A stretch of DNA of 64,000 nt from Lysobacter sp. GX 14042 (GCF_021390425.1 NZ_JAJUWY010000001.1:1-64000); one strand, 5' to 3'; counted from the first letter of the stretch, positions 1 to 19,376 are shown. Notes: a model not told the origin generated them from the letters alone. Translations and numbers: made by a program.

Positions 1-41
1 CTGGATTACCTCTGTGCCTCTGTGTGTTGATCCTGGGGAAA

Positions 42-63
42 CCCCCGGACGGGCGTCCGGGGG
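42..63 (-). terminator. Hairpin downstream of fusA, probable terminator
   Basis: A perfect 9-bp inverted repeat (CCCCCGGAC, loop GCCC, GTCCGGGGG on the minus strand) lies 28 nt past the fusA stop and is followed by TTTCCCC. Stem strength and position fit an intrinsic terminator or a 3'-end stabilising hairpin. The T-run is only three bases, so read-through to a gene off the window edge is possible. Bases 1-37 show only a short CACAGAGG direct repeat and no gene. Confidence 0.6.
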
Positions 64-90
64 CCGTGCCGGCGTGGAACCGGCGGATGC

Positions 91-2178
<2,088 letters not shown>

Positions 2179-2285
2179 GGGACCCTCTCGTATGGATTCT
2201 TGGTTTCCGGATGGCCGGAGCCCGCGGGAGCGGGTCCGGTTCACATGGCGGCCGGGCCGCCGTGGCACCACTCTGAGGCGATGCA

Positions 2286-2316
2286 CGATGTCCCGCCGGT
2301 GGCCGGCGGGACATCG
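2286..2316 (-). promoter_or_regulatory. 14-bp perfect hairpin between rpsG and fusA
   Basis: Arms 2286-2299 and 2303-2316 are perfectly complementary over 14 bp with a 3-nt apex (TGG on the plus strand). On the transcript it begins 5 nt after the rpsG stop and is not followed by a U-tract. It is more likely a processing, stabilising or partial-attenuation structure than a complete terminator, since fusA has no obvious promoter of its own in the remaining spacer. Function is inference. Confidence 0.55.
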
Positions 2317-2321
2317 GGGTG

Positions 2322-2789
2322 TTACCAGCGGTAGTGCGAGAACGCCTTGTTGGCTTCCGCCATGCGGTGGATTTCCTCGCGCTTCTTGATCGCGCCACCA
2401 CGGCTTTCGGAGGCGTCCATCAGCTCGGCGGCCAGCTTGCGCGGCATCGAGTTCTCGCCGCGCTTGCGGGCGGCCTCGATCAGCCAGCGCATCGCCAGCG
2501 CCATGCGACGGGAGGCGCGGACCTCGACCGGCACCTGGTAGGTCGCGCCACCGACACGGCGGGACTTGACCTCCACCGCCGGCGAGACGTTACCCAGGGC
2601 CTTCTCGACCAGTTCCAGCGGGGCCGGGTTCTTCTCCCCGATGACGTCCATCGCACCGTAGACGATGCGCTCGGCGACGGACTTCTTGCCGCTCTTCATG
2701 ACCATGTTGATGAAACGCGCGATCGTCTCGCTGCCATGCTTGGGATCGGGCAGGATGGAACGCTGCGGTGCGGAGCCTTTACGCGACAT
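2322..2789 (-). CDS. rpsG: 30S ribosomal protein S7
   Basis: Primary 16S rRNA-binding protein that nucleates assembly of the 30S head. The product has 155 aa, the normal length, beginning [20 protein letters not shown] and carrying the conserved segment [14 protein letters not shown] and the basic C-terminal helices. A GAGGAAC Shine-Dalgarno sequence sits before the ATG. It lies 15 nt after rpsL, so the two are co-transcribed and probably translationally coupled. In E. coli S7 represses translation at this junction; whether that holds here cannot be seen. Confidence 0.98.
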   Translation of the reverse strand: MSRKGSAPQRSILPDPKHGSETIARFINMVMKSGKKSVAERIVYGAMDVIGEKNPAPLELVEKALGNVSPAVEVKSRRVGGATYQVPVEVRASRRMALAMRWLIEAARKRGENSMPRKLAAELMDASESRGGAIKKREEIHRMAEANKAFSHYRW

Positions 2790-2804
2790 TGGATCAGTTC
2801 CTCA

Positions 2805-3176
<372 letters not shown>

Positions 3177-3274
3177 CTGGAGCTCTTTGGTGATTGGCGG
3201 GCCGCGGACTGCCGGCGTGCCATGTGAAAAAAACGAACGGCAAGCCGGATACACCCGGCCCACCGAGACGGAAA

Positions 3275-3304
3275 AGCATAACGTGCACAGGCGCGCCTTG
3301 TCAA
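3275..3304 (-). promoter_or_regulatory. Sigma-70-type promoter of the str operon (rpsL)
   Basis: On the minus strand a perfect -35 TTGACA (3299-3304), an 18-nt spacer and a -10 TATGCT (3275-3280) are visible, about 100 nt upstream of the rpsL ATG. It follows the hairpins that end rpoC. This is the best -35/-10 pair seen in the window and argues that rpsL-rpsG-fusA can be transcribed independently of rpoBC. Confidence 0.75.
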
Positions 3305-3396
3305 CGCGTGCCTGTGCACGGGTTCCCCGGCCGCGGGCACACGCGCCACGCCGCCGGGGACATGCCATCGATCCCGCCCTTCCCTGGGCCCAACAC

Positions 3397-3448
3397 GAGG
3401 CGCTCCGTGCGCCTCATTTGGTGATCTGGGCGCCCATGGACGGGCGCC
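3397..3448 (-). terminator. Tandem hairpins after rpoC, probable terminator region
   Basis: Two perfect stems follow the rpoC stop. The first is GGCGCCC/GGGCGCC with a 6-nt loop (3429-3448) and the second is GAGGCGC/GCGCCTC with a 5-nt loop (3397-3415). Neither has a U-tract in the minus direction, so termination may be partial or factor-assisted. They separate the rpoBC transcript from the rpsL promoter at 3275-3304. Confidence 0.5.
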
Positions 3449-3461
3449 GGGTACCGCGATA

Positions 3462-7697
<4,236 letters not shown>

Positions 7698-7743
7698 TTT
7701 CTTTCTCCGTGGAGGAGTAAATCCTGGGGGGAAGGCGGGGTCA

Positions 7744-7820
7744 GGAGCGGGAACCGGGAGCCGGGAACGACGCTGCGTGTGGATGCGCGCTTTCGTTCCC
7801 GGTTCCCCGTTCCCCGTTCC
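7744..7820. repeat. GGGAAC-rich imperfect inverted repeat between rpoB and rpoC
   Basis: On the minus strand the spacer reads as four tandem GGGAAC-type units, a 22-nt loop, then the complementary TTCCCG-type units. The arms (about 7744-7770 and 7793-7820) pair over roughly 27 bp with a few mismatches. Tandem G-runs also give it G-quadruplex potential. Similar G-rich tandem spacer repeats are, from general knowledge, frequent in Xanthomonadaceae genomes; copy number in this genome is unknown. It lies wholly between the rpoB stop and the rpoC ribosome-binding site. Confidence 0.6.
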
Positions 7821-7824
7821 CGCC

Positions 7825-11994
<4,170 letters not shown>

Positions 11995-12153
11995 GATGGG
12001 CTACCGCCTCGGGGGTCTGCTGCGGGCCGCGCCTGGGCGGCCCCGGGGGAACGTGTGGGAATTGCCAGTTGGAAGTCGCTGGTATTGCCGGCACCAGCAC
12101 GCCTTCTCCCGCTACTTCCGACTGTCAACTCACCGCCTCTTGGAACGGCCAAA

Positions 12154-12177
12154 GGCCGGGGGCTTTCGCCCCCAGCC
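12154..12177 (-). promoter_or_regulatory. Hairpin with GAAA tetraloop between rplL and rpoB, attenuator candidate
   Basis: On the minus strand GGCTGGGGGC and GCCCCCGGCC pair over 10 bp (one G-U) around a GAAA tetraloop. A second small GGCC/GGCC stem follows. In E. coli the rplL-rpoB spacer carries a partial attenuator and an RNase III site that lower rpoBC output relative to ribosomal proteins; this hairpin sits where that element would be. No U-tract follows, so partial termination or processing is inferred. Confidence 0.5.
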
Positions 12178-12217
12178 CTGGCTGGTCGCCGGTGTTGCCA
12201 GGCGACGCAAGTACTGC

Positions 12218-12589
12218 TTACTTCAGCTCGGCGCTGGCGCCGGCGGCCTCGAGATCCTTCTTGATCTTCTCGGCCTCGTCCTTCGACAGGCCTTCCTTCA
12301 CTTCCTTCGGCGCGCTCTCGACCAGGTCCTTGGCCTCCTTCAGGCCCAGGCCGGTGATGGCGCGGACGACCTTGATGGTCTCGACCTTCTTCTCGCCGGC
12401 GGCCTTCAGCACGACGGTGAACTCGGTCTGCTCCTCGACGGCGGCGGCAGCGGCGGCCGGGGCCGCGGCGGCGACCGGGGCGGCGGCGGAGACGCCGAAC
12501 TTCTCCTCCATCGCCTTGACCAGCTCCATCACTTCCATGAGGGACTTCTCGGCGATCGCGTCGATGATCTGCTCGTTGCTCAGGGACAT
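12218..12589 (-). CDS. rplL: 50S ribosomal protein L7/L12
   Basis: Stalk protein that recruits translational GTPases. The 123-aa product has an N-terminal dimerisation domain (to about residue 33), an Ala-rich hinge (about 34-51) and the globular C-terminal domain with the helix [19 protein letters not shown]. It follows rplJ by 70 nt. Several L12 copies per ribosome are needed, which fits its place after L10 in the same transcript. Confidence 0.98.
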   Translation of the reverse strand: MSLSNEQIIDAIAEKSLMEVMELVKAMEEKFGVSAAAPVAAAAPAAAAAAVEEQTEFTVVLKAAGEKKVETIKVVRAITGLGLKEAKDLVESAPKEVKEGLSKDEAEKIKKDLEAAGASAELK

Positions 12590-12659
12590 TGCTATTACCT
12601 CGGGTTTTTAGGTTTGGAAACGTCTTGGGTCACGGGAATGCCGCAACCGAACTGGGTCT

Positions 12660-13184
12660 TCAGGCCGCCTTAGCCTGGCCAGCCGCGTTGATGACGCGGG
12701 TGACCTGCGACGCCGGCTCGCTGAGCAGGCGCACAAGCTGGGTGGCGGGCTGGGTCATGACGCTGAGCAGCATCGACAGCGCTTCATCACGGGTCGGCAG
12801 GGAAGCCAGGACATCCACATGGGTGCCCGGGTACTTCTGCCCGCCCAGCGAGACGAGGCGCGGCTTCAGCTTGTCGTTCGCCTTGGCGAACTCCTTGATC
12901 AGGCGTCCGGCAGCGCCGGGGTCCTCCTGCGAGAAGGCATACAGCAGGGGGCCGACCAGCTCGTCCTTGACGACGGCATAGTCGGTGTCCTCCACCGCCC
13001 GGGAGACCAGCGTGTTCTTGGCAACCTTCAGATACACGCCCGACTCACGGGCCTTCTTGCGCAGGTCGGTCAGCTGGCCGACCGTGAGGCCCACGTACTC
13101 CGCGGCGACCAGCGAGTGCGCCGTGGAGGCGACCTCGGCCAGTTCGGCAACGACTTCCTGCTTCTGGGTCAGATTGAGAGCCAT
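12660..13184 (-). CDS. rplJ: 50S ribosomal protein L10
   Basis: Base of the ribosomal stalk; binds 23S rRNA and the L12 dimers through its C-terminal helix. The product has 174 aa, beginning [20 protein letters not shown]. The start at 13184 is fixed by a strong GGAGGAG Shine-Dalgarno sequence; the frame stays open upstream but lies inside the structured leader. In the family, L10 (as the L10-L12 complex) represses its own mRNA by binding the leader, and a 347-nt gap is available here for that. Confidence 0.98.
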   Translation of the reverse strand: MALNLTQKQEVVAELAEVASTAHSLVAAEYVGLTVGQLTDLRKKARESGVYLKVAKNTLVSRAVEDTDYAVVKDELVGPLLYAFSQEDPGAAGRLIKEFAKANDKLKPRLVSLGGQKYPGTHVDVLASLPTRDEALSMLLSVMTQPATQLVRLLSEPASQVTRVINAAGQAKAA

Positions 13185-13487
13185 TGCACTCCTCCGTACT
13201 TCAACTCCACCGGGTGCGACATGCACGTCGGCGGTACTTCGGCCGGCACCGTCTGGCCCGGCGCCGGGGACACCTGGAGGTGTCCGGTGGTGGCCGTTTC
13301 CAGGAAACCTGGAGGGTCGGCAACCATCTGCGCAGGCCCGGCCCCGGGGGACTGGATTAAGCGGACCCGTTGGTGGCGGCGGCGATTCCCTGCCAGTACG
13401 AGCTTCCCTGCCCGCCTCCGCCACGCGCTGTCCGCGCCTGCGGTCTTTGACGGCCATCGTCCCGGCGAACCGGGACAACCGCCCTCA
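13185..13487 (-). promoter_or_regulatory. Structured rplJ leader, likely L10 autoregulatory region
   Basis: This is the only stretch over 300 nt without a gene. It contains a perfect 7-bp stem with a TTCG tetraloop (13459-13476), a perfect GGACACC/GGTGTCC hairpin (13268-13285) and further short GC-rich pairings before the rplJ Shine-Dalgarno sequence. L10 leaders at this position are a known family of autoregulatory RNAs. I cannot confirm the kink-turn or consensus by eye, and I see no convincing -35/-10 pair inside. Confidence 0.5.
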
Positions 13488-13521
13488 AAACCCTTCGGCG
13501 GGCCGCACCGGGCGGCCCGCC
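13488..13521 (-). terminator. Terminator/attenuator after rplA
   Basis: A perfect 10-bp stem (GGCGGGCCGC, 5-nt loop, GCGGCCCGCC; 13497-13521) lies just past the rplA stop and is followed on the transcript by GAAGGGTTTT. This is the most terminator-like structure inside the ribosomal cluster. It would allow rplKA and rplJL-rpoBC to be expressed at different levels. Confidence 0.6.
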
Positions 13522-13531
13522 GGAATTGCTA

Positions 13532-14233
13532 TCAACGCGCGAGCGCGAGGCTCGACTGGTCGACCGGCACGCCGGGGCCCATCGTCGAGCTGATGGACAC
13601 CTTCTGCAGGTACGCACCCTTGGCGGTCGCCGGCTTGGCCTTGACCAGGTCCGACAGCAGCGCCTCGAGGTTGTCCTTCAGCTTGCCGTCCTCGAAGTCG
13701 ATCTTGCCGATCGTGCAGTGGATGATGCCGGCCTTGTCGGTGCGGTAACGCACCTGGCCGCCCTTGGCGTTCTTGACCGCCTCGGCCGCGTTCGGCGATA
13801 CCGTGCCGACCTTCGGGTTCGGCATCAGGCCACGCGGGCCGAGCAGCTGGCCCAGCTTGCCGACCACGCGCATGGCGTCGGGGGTGGCGATCACGACGTC
13901 GTAGTTCAGGTCGCCGGCCTGCATCTTCTCGGCCAGGTCGTCCATGCCGACGATGTCGGCACCGGCGGCCAGGGCCTCGTCGGCCTTGGCACCGGCGGGG
14001 GCGAACACCGCCACGCGCACGCTCTTGCCGGTGCCGGCGGGCAGCACGGTCGAGCCGCGCACCTGCTGGTCGGACTTGCGCGCATCGACGCCCAGGCGCA
14101 CGGCGACGTCGACGGACTCGACGAACTTGGCACGCGCGGTGTTCTTGATGATGGCGATGGCCTCCTCGAACGGATAGGCCTTGCCCGGGACCACGGCGGC
14201 CTTGATGGCCTTCTCACGCTTGTTCATTGCCAT
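13532..14233 (-). CDS. rplA: 50S ribosomal protein L1
   Basis: Binds the L1 stalk of 23S rRNA and helps release E-site tRNA; in the family it also represses its own rplKA mRNA. The product has 233 aa, with conserved segments [24 protein letters not shown] and [13 protein letters not shown]. The start may be ATG 14233 (GGAGGG spaced 8 nt) or the second ATG at 14227. It begins 4 nt after rplK, so the two are coupled. Confidence 0.97.
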   Translation of the reverse strand: MAMNKREKAIKAAVVPGKAYPFEEAIAIIKNTARAKFVESVDVAVRLGVDARKSDQQVRGSTVLPAGTGKSVRVAVFAPAGAKADEALAAGADIVGMDDLAEKMQAGDLNYDVVIATPDAMRVVGKLGQLLGPRGLMPNPKVGTVSPNAAEAVKNAKGGQVRYRTDKAGIIHCTIGKIDFEDGKLKDNLEALLSDLVKAKPATAKGAYLQKVSISSTMGPGVPVDQSSLALAR

Positions 14234-14237
14234 CTCT

Positions 14238-14666
14238 TCAGCCCTCCACCGACAGGCCCATGGAGCGGGCGGTGCCCGCGATGGTGCGGACCGCTGCTTC
14301 CAGGTCGGCCGCGGTCAGGTCGGGCTCCTTCGACCTGGCGATCTCCTCGAGCTGGGCACGGGTGACCTTGCCCACCTTTTCGGTGTTCGGGCGCTTGGAA
14401 CCGCTCTGCACGCCAGCGGCCTTCTTCAGAAGGATGGTCGCGGGCGGCGTCTTGGTGATGAAGGTGAAGGTGCGATCCGAGTACGCGGTGATCACGGTCG
14501 GGATCGGCAGGCCGGGCTCGAGCTTCTGCGTGGCTGCGTTGAACGCCTTGCAGAACTCCATGATGTTCAGGCCGCGCTGGCCCAGCGCGGGACCGACCGG
14601 CGGCGACGGATTGGCCTGACCGGCCTTGACCTGCAGCTTGATGTAGCCGACTACTTTCTTAGCCAT
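14238..14666 (-). CDS. rplK: 50S ribosomal protein L11
   Basis: GTPase-associated-centre protein, also needed for RelA activation in the stringent response. The product has 142 aa, exactly the usual length, starting [20 protein letters not shown] with the proline-rich [16 protein letters not shown] segment. The ATG at 14666 is preceded by GGAGA. First gene of the rplKA unit, with its own promoter at 14802-14829. Confidence 0.98.
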   Translation of the reverse strand: MAKKVVGYIKLQVKAGQANPSPPVGPALGQRGLNIMEFCKAFNAATQKLEPGLPIPTVITAYSDRTFTFITKTPPATILLKKAAGVQSGSKRPNTEKVGKVTRAQLEEIARSKEPDLTAADLEAAVRTIAGTARSMGLSVEG

Positions 14667-14801
14667 TTGCGAGTTCTCCGGGTGCGAACGCCCTTCAGGG
14701 CTCCCCATCGGACCGGGAGGGTACGTGTCCCGGCATCACGTCTGGTGCTGGCCCGGCAAACGCCTGGACCTTTGCCCGGCACTCGCGCAGGCGAGCCGGG
14801 C

Positions 14802-14829
14802 ATTATAGCAACGGGCGCGCCGCCGTCCA
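14802..14829 (-). promoter_or_regulatory. Extended -10 promoter of rplK-rplA
   Basis: On the minus strand there is a perfect -10 TATAAT (14802-14807) preceded by TGC, giving an extended -10. A 16-nt spacer separates it from TGGACG (14824-14829, 4 of 6 matches to TTGACA). The start would fall near 14795, leaving a leader of about 130 nt before rplK. An inverted repeat at 14774-14801 abuts the -10, so it is complete only in transcripts reading through from nusG. Confidence 0.75.
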
Positions 14830-14849
14830 GGCGGAGCGCCTGAGGCCGT

Positions 14850-15449
14850 TCAGGCCTTCTCGACCTGCCCGAACTCCAGCTCCACCGGAGTGGACCGGCC
14901 GAAGATCAGCACTGCCACGCGCAGGCGGCTCTTCTCGTAGTTGATCTCTTCGACCACGCCGTTGAAATCGTTGAACGGACCGTCGGTGACGCGGACCATC
15001 TCACCCGGCTCGAACAGGACCTTCGGACGCGGCTTCTCGACGCCTTCCTGGACCCGGTCGAGGATCTGCGCGGCCTCGTGGTCGGCGATCGGCAGCGGAC
15101 GGTCGGCGGTGCCGCCGATGAAGCCCATGACCTTCGGGGTTTCCTTGATCAGGTGCCAGCACTCGCTGTCGATGCGCGGGATGCCGCCCTCGTCGTGGGT
15201 GGCGATCTGCACCAGCACGTAGCCGGGGAAGAACTTGCGCTCCGAACGGCGCTTCTGCCCGCCGCGCATCTCGACCACTTCCTCGGTGGGCACCAGGACC
15301 TCGCCGAAGCGCTCCTCCATGCCGGCGCGGGCAATGCGGTCGCGCAGCGCCTGCGCCACGGACTTCTCGAAACCCGAATAGGCGTGCACCACGTACCAGC
15401 GGCGGCCGTCGGGCGTCTGGACCTCGTTATCGTCTTGCACCTGAGTCAT
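14850..15449 (-). CDS. nusG: Transcription termination/antitermination factor NusG
   Basis: Couples RNA polymerase to Rho and to ribosomes. The N-terminal NGN domain ([31 protein letters not shown]) is followed by a C-terminal KOW domain ([20 protein letters not shown]). The product has 199 aa, a little longer than the E. coli protein because of about 15 extra N-terminal residues. It starts 4 nt after secE, the usual secE-nusG pair. Confidence 0.98.
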   Translation of the reverse strand: MTQVQDDNEVQTPDGRRWYVVHAYSGFEKSVAQALRDRIARAGMEERFGEVLVPTEEVVEMRGGQKRRSERKFFPGYVLVQIATHDEGGIPRIDSECWHLIKETPKVMGFIGGTADRPLPIADHEAAQILDRVQEGVEKPRPKVLFEPGEMVRVTDGPFNDFNGVVEEINYEKSRLRVAVLIFGRSTPVELEFGQVEKA

Positions 15450-15453
15450 CTCC

Positions 15454-15831
15454 TTACTGGCCCAGAAGCCACTTGACCGCCGCCTGGATCAGCACGTCGA
15501 AGCCGGCCATCAGCAGGCTGATGATGATCACGGCGATGGCCACGACCCAGGTGGTCCGGGTCGCTTCCTGGCGGGTGGGCCAGACGACCTTGCGCAGCTC
15601 GAAACGCGATTCCGACAGGAAGCCGCGGGTCTGCGCGCCCAGGGCGGTGGTCATGAACAGGCCCAGGCCCACGGCCAGCCCGGCGAGGACGGCGAGCGCC
15701 CGGATCGCGCCCGGCCACTGGCTGAACCAGTAGAAGACGAACACTCCGGCGAGGACCAGCAGCACCGAGGCAACATGCTTGACGATGTCGCCGGCGTTCT
15801 GGGGGCGGGGCTGCTCGACCTTGCTGTTCAT
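15454..15831 (-). CDS. secE: Preprotein translocase subunit SecE
   Basis: Inner-membrane subunit of the SecYEG channel. At 125 aa it is the long, E. coli-like form with three membrane segments: two near residues 18-60 and the essential third one, [19 protein letters not shown]. The conserved amphipathic stretch [17 protein letters not shown] precedes the last helix. It is followed directly by nusG and preceded by tRNA-Trp 44 nt upstream. Confidence 0.98.
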   Translation of the reverse strand: MNSKVEQPRPQNAGDIVKHVASVLLVLAGVFVFYWFSQWPGAIRALAVLAGLAVGLGLFMTTALGAQTRGFLSESRFELRKVVWPTRQEATRTTWVVAIAVIIISLLMAGFDVLIQAAVKWLLGQ

Positions 15832-15875
15832 CCGTCTCGCGTCGCGCGTGCCGCTTGCGCGACCGCGTCATCAGG

Positions 15876-15951
<76 letters not shown>

Positions 15952-15976
15952 ATGTACTGGTTCCGGAAAAGGCAAC

Positions 15977-16078
15977 GGCGGCCTGCGCCGCCCTGCCATT
16001 CCCGGCGATTGTGGATCCCCGCTTCCGCGGGGATGACGCGCCGGCACAGGCGGCTGCGCTTACGCGCAGCCGCGCCGG
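15977..16078 (-). promoter_or_regulatory. Three consecutive hairpins between tuf and tRNA-Trp
   Basis: In transcript order the 131-nt spacer has three perfect stems. The first is GCGGCTGCG/CGCAGCCGC (16050-16073), extended by flanking CCGGC/GCCGG. The second is ATCCCCGC/GCGGGGAT with a GGAA loop (16015-16034). The third is GGCGGC/GCCGCC (15977-15992), followed by GTTGCCTTTTCC. The second resembles short ATCCCCGC hairpins common between genes in related genomes. Together they could end or stabilise the tuf message and reduce flow into secE-nusG. Confidence 0.5.
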
Positions 16079-16082
16079 TGCA

Positions 16083-17273
16083 TCACTTGAGGATCTTCGC
16101 CACCACGCCGGCGCCGACGGTACGGCCGCCTTCGCGGATCGCGAAGCGCAGGCCCTCGTCCATCGCGATCGGGTTGATCAGCTCGACCACCATCTTCACG
16201 TTGTCGCCCGGCATCACCATCTCGGTGCCTTCCGGCAGCGTCACCGCACCGGTGATGTCGGTGGTGCGGAAGTAGAACTGCGGACGGTAGCCCTTGAAGA
16301 ACGGGGTGTGGCGCCCGCCCTCGTCCTTGCTCAGCACGTACACCTCGGCCTCGAAGCCGGTGTGCGGCTGGATCGAACCCGGCTTGGCCAGCACCTGGCC
16401 ACGCTCCACGTCGTCACGCTTGGTGCCGCGCAGCAGCAGGCCCGCGTTGTCGCCCGCCTGGCCCTGGTCCAGCAGCTTGCGGAACATCTCCACGCCGGTG
16501 ACCGTGGTCTTGGTGGTCGGGCGGATGCCGACGATCTCGACTTCCTCGCCCACCTTGATCACGCCGCGCTCGATGCGCCCGGTGACCACCGTGCCGCGGC
16601 CGGAGATCGAGAACACGTCCTCGACCGGCATCAGGAAGGTCTTGTCGACGTCGCGCTCCGGGGTCGGGATCCAGCTGTCGAGCGCGTCGACCAGCTTGAT
16701 GATCGCCGGCACGCCGATGTCGCTCTGGTCGCCTTCCAGCGCCTTCAGCGCCGAACCCTTCACGATCGGGGTGTCATCGCCCGGGAACTCGTACTTGGAC
16801 AGAAGCTCGCGCACTTCCATCTCCACCAGCTCCATCAGCTCCTCGTCGTCGACCATGTCGGCCTTGTTGAGGAACACCACGATGTACGGAACACCGACCT
16901 GGCGCGCCAGCAGGATGTGCTCGCGGGTCTGCGGCATCGGGCCGTCCGCCGCCGAGCACACCAGGATCGCACCGTCCATCTGCGCCGCACCGGTGATCAT
17001 GTTCTTCACGTAGTCGGCGTGGCCCGGGCAGTCCACGTGCGCGTAGTGGCGGCTGTCGGACTCGTACTCCACGTGCGAGGTCGAGATCGTGATGCCACGC
17101 GCCTTCTCTTCCGGCGCACGGTCGATCGCGTCATAGGCGCTGAACTCGCCGCCAAAACGCTCCGCGCCCACCTTCGTCAGCGCCGCCGTCAGCGTGGTCT
17201 TGCCGTGGTCGACGTGACCGATGGTGCCCACGTTCACGTGCGGCTTGGTGCGCTCGAACTTACCCTTGGCCAT
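16083..17273 (-). CDS. tuf: Elongation factor Tu
   Basis: GTPase that delivers aminoacyl-tRNA to the ribosome. The 396-aa product carries GHVDHGKT (19-26), [27 protein letters not shown] and the SALKALEG motif, then beta-barrel domains II and III. The GTP-specificity motif has Ala where E. coli has Cys (NKCD), a harmless known variant. It is the tufB-type copy downstream of tRNA-Tyr-Gly-Thr. A second tuf often follows fusA, but that position is off the window. Confidence 0.98.
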   Translation of the reverse strand: MAKGKFERTKPHVNVGTIGHVDHGKTTLTAALTKVGAERFGGEFSAYDAIDRAPEEKARGITISTSHVEYESDSRHYAHVDCPGHADYVKNMITGAAQMDGAILVCSAADGPMPQTREHILLARQVGVPYIVVFLNKADMVDDEELMELVEMEVRELLSKYEFPGDDTPIVKGSALKALEGDQSDIGVPAIIKLVDALDSWIPTPERDVDKTFLMPVEDVFSISGRGTVVTGRIERGVIKVGEEVEIVGIRPTTKTTVTGVEMFRKLLDQGQAGDNAGLLLRGTKRDDVERGQVLAKPGSIQPHTGFEAEVYVLSKDEGGRHTPFFKGYRPQFYFRTTDITGAVTLPEGTEMVMPGDNVKMVVELINPIAMDEGLRFAIREGGRTVGAGVVAKILK

Positions 17274-17313
17274 GGCTTTTCTCGATGAAGTCGTACAGGG
17301 GTACGGATGAGTG

Positions 17314-17389
17314 TGGTGCTCACGACTGGAATCGAACCAGTGACCTCCTCCTTACCAAGGAGGTGCTCTACCGACTGAGCTACGTGAGC
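17314..17389 (-). tRNA. tRNA-Thr (GGT)
   Basis: A 76-nt cloverleaf with acceptor GCTCACG/CGTGAGC, anticodon stem CCTCC/GGAGG, loop TTGGTAA (anticodon GGT) and encoded CCA. It lies 40 nt upstream of tuf and is the third tRNA of the Tyr-Gly-Thr cluster. Confidence 0.97.
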
Positions 17390-17427
17390 GAATCTTTTGC
17401 CAGGCAGGTGGATCGTCGCGGCATCAA

Positions 17428-17501
<74 letters not shown>

Positions 17502-17559
17502 GCCGGACACGCCTGCTTGGGTGTTGCTGCCGGAGGCTGGTAAGGCACCCGGATGGAAC

Positions 17560-17645
17560 TGGTGGAGGGAGGTGGATTCGAACCACCGAAGGCGTAAGCC
17601 AGCAGATTTACAGTCTGCCCCCGTTGGCCGCTTGGGTATCCCTCC
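17560..17645 (-). tRNA. tRNA-Tyr (GTA)
   Basis: An 86-nt tRNA with a long variable arm, acceptor GGAGGGA/TCCCTCC, anticodon stem GCAGA/TCTGC and loop CTGTAAA (anticodon GTA), with encoded CCA. First gene of the tRNA-tuf unit; its 5' end lies only a few bases from the predicted transcription start. Confidence 0.97.
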
Positions 17646-17657
17646 AGCGAGCCCGCA

Positions 17658-17686
17658 ATTCTGGCGATGCCGGAATTGGAAGTCAA
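17658..17686 (-). promoter_or_regulatory. Promoter of the tRNA-Tyr-Gly-Thr-tuf unit
   Basis: On the minus strand there is TTGACT (17681-17686), a 17-nt spacer and CAGAAT (17658-17663), followed by a GC-rich discriminator TGCGGGC. A GC-rich discriminator is typical of stable-RNA promoters under stringent control. The whole element fits in the 48-nt gap downstream of ychF. Confidence 0.65.
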
Positions 17687-17693
17687 CGCCTTT

Positions 17694-18785
17694 TTAGACA
17701 TTGAAGCGAAAATGCAGGATATCGCCCTCCTGCACGCGGTACTCCTTGCCCTCCAGCCGGAGCCGGCCGGCCTCCCGCGCGCCCGCTTCGCCACGATAGC
17801 GGATGAAGTCGTCGTAGGCGATCGTCTCGGCGCGGATGAAGCCCTTCTCGAAGTCGGTATGGATCACCGCGGCCGCCTGCGGGGCGGTCGCGCCGGCCCG
17901 CACGGTCCAGGCACGGACCTCCTTGACCCCGGCGGTGAAGTAGGTCTGCAGGCCGAGCAGCATGTACGCGGCGCGGATCACCCGGTCCAGACCGGGCTCG
18001 GCCAGCCCGAGGTCGGCCAGGAAGGTGTCGCGGTCCTCGTCGTCGAGCTGGCTCAGCTCTTCCTCGATCGCCGCCGACACCGGCACCACCCCGGCGCCCT
18101 CGCCCGCCGCCCGCTCACGCACCGCGTCCAGCAGCGGGTTGTCGTCGAAGCCGTCCTCCAGCACGTTGGCCACGTACATGACCGGCTTGGAGGTGAGCAG
18201 GAACAGGTCGCGGATCGCGGCATGGTCGTCGTCCGACAGATCCAGCGCGCGCACCGGCCGGCCTTCGGCCAGCCCGTCGCGGACCCGGCCGAGCACCTCG
18301 GCCCGCACCTTCGCGTCCTTGTCCCCGGACTTGGCGTTGCGCTCGGCGCGCTGCAGCGCGCGCTCGGTCGAATCCAGGTCGGCCAGCGCCAGCTCGGTGT
18401 CGATGGTCTCGATGTCCGACACCGGGTCCACCCGGCCGGCGACATGCACGATGTCGCCGTGCTCGAAGCAGCGCACCACGTGGCAGATCGCATCGACCTC
18501 GCGGATGTGGGCCAGGAACTTGTTGCCCAGGCCCTCGCCGCTGGCGGCGCCGGCGACCAGGCCGGCGATGTCGACGAACTCGACCGCGGTCGGGATCACC
18601 TTCTGCGGGTTGATGATCTCCGCCAGCGCATTCAGCCGCAGGTCCGGGACCGGCACCACGCCCACGTTGGGCTCGATGGTGCAGAAGGGGAAGTTGGCCG
18701 CGGCGATGCCCGCCTTGGTCAGCGCGTTGAAAAGGGTCGACTTGCCGACGTTCGGCAGGCCGACGATGCCGCACTTGATGCCCAT
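17694..18785 (-). CDS. ychF: Ribosome-binding ATPase YchF (Obg-like OLA1 family)
   Basis: Universally conserved P-loop NTPase that prefers ATP and binds ribosomes; linked to stress responses. The product has 363 aa, with G1 GLPNVGKST (9-17), DIAGLVAGA, the family-specific NVLED in place of NKxD, and a C-terminal TGS domain ([12 protein letters not shown]). Its ATG directly abuts the pth stop codon, the conserved pth-ychF pair, so translation is probably coupled. Confidence 0.97.
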   Translation of the reverse strand: MGIKCGIVGLPNVGKSTLFNALTKAGIAAANFPFCTIEPNVGVVPVPDLRLNALAEIINPQKVIPTAVEFVDIAGLVAGAASGEGLGNKFLAHIREVDAICHVVRCFEHGDIVHVAGRVDPVSDIETIDTELALADLDSTERALQRAERNAKSGDKDAKVRAEVLGRVRDGLAEGRPVRALDLSDDDHAAIRDLFLLTSKPVMYVANVLEDGFDDNPLLDAVRERAAGEGAGVVPVSAAIEEELSQLDDEDRDTFLADLGLAEPGLDRVIRAAYMLLGLQTYFTAGVKEVRAWTVRAGATAPQAAAVIHTDFEKGFIRAETIAYDDFIRYRGEAGAREAGRLRLEGKEYRVQEGDILHFRFNV

Positions 18786-19376
18786 TCAGTTCTTGCCCGT
18801 GTGGAGGCGTTTCATGGCCTCGTTGAAGTCGCCCTCGATCGCCAGCGGAAGCACGTCCAGGGCGTCGTCGATGGCACGGTGGATGAGGGTCTCATCCTCG
18901 CCCGAAGGCCGGCCGAGCACCCACGGAGTCACCAGGTCCCTGTGCCCCGGGTGGCCGATGCCGACCCGCAGGCGGTGGAAGCGCCCATGCCCGAGCAGCC
19001 GCATGGTGTCGCGCAGGCCATTCTGGCCGCCATGGCCGCCATTGAACTTCAGCCGCGCGGTGCCCGGCGGCAGGTCGAGCTCGTCATGCGCGAGCAGGGC
19101 CTGCTCCGGCTCGATCTTCCAGTAGCGCAGGGCCGCGGTGACCGACTTGCCGGACAGGTTCATGAAAGTGGCCGGCTTGAGCAGCCGGAGGGTGGTGCCG
19201 CCGACGCTGGCCTGCGCCGACTCGCCGAACAGCCTGGCATCCACCGCGAATCGCGCCCCGAGCGTGCTTGCCAGGGCGTCGACAAACCAGGACCCGGCGT
19301 TGTGCCGGGTCCGGGCGTACTCGGGGCCGGGATTTCCCAGCCCCACGATCAGGCGCAGACCGTCGTTTCCGGTCAC
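18786..19376 (-). CDS. pth: Peptidyl-tRNA hydrolase
   Basis: Releases tRNA from prematurely dropped peptidyl-tRNAs. The product has 196 aa with the family signatures GLGNPGPEYARTRHNAG (catalytic His25), KPATFMNLSG and HDELDLPPG. The start is GTG at 19376, overlapping the rplY stop as GTGA. It sits between rplY and ychF, a common order. Confidence 0.97.
   Translation of the reverse strand: MTGNDGLRLIVGLGNPGPEYARTRHNAGSWFVDALASTLGARFAVDARLFGESAQASVGGTTLRLLKPATFMNLSGKSVTAALRYWKIEPEQALLAHDELDLPPGTARLKFNGGHGGQNGLRDTMRLLGHGRFHRLRVGIGHPGHRDLVTPWVLGRPSGEDETLIHRAIDDALDVLPLAIEGDFNEAMKRLHTGKN

Noticed and set aside
12121-12140. TTGACA on the minus strand (12122-12127) in the rplL-rpoB spacer as a possible rpoB promoter
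   Set aside because: A perfect -35 hexamer, but no -10-like hexamer at 15-19 nt; the downstream sequence is GTCGGAAGTAGCGGGAG then AAGGCG.
15952-15976. Possible own promoter for tRNA-Trp
   Set aside because: TTGCCT and TACATA are only 13 nt apart and the -10 overlaps the mature tRNA 5' end, so a start upstream of the tRNA is impossible.
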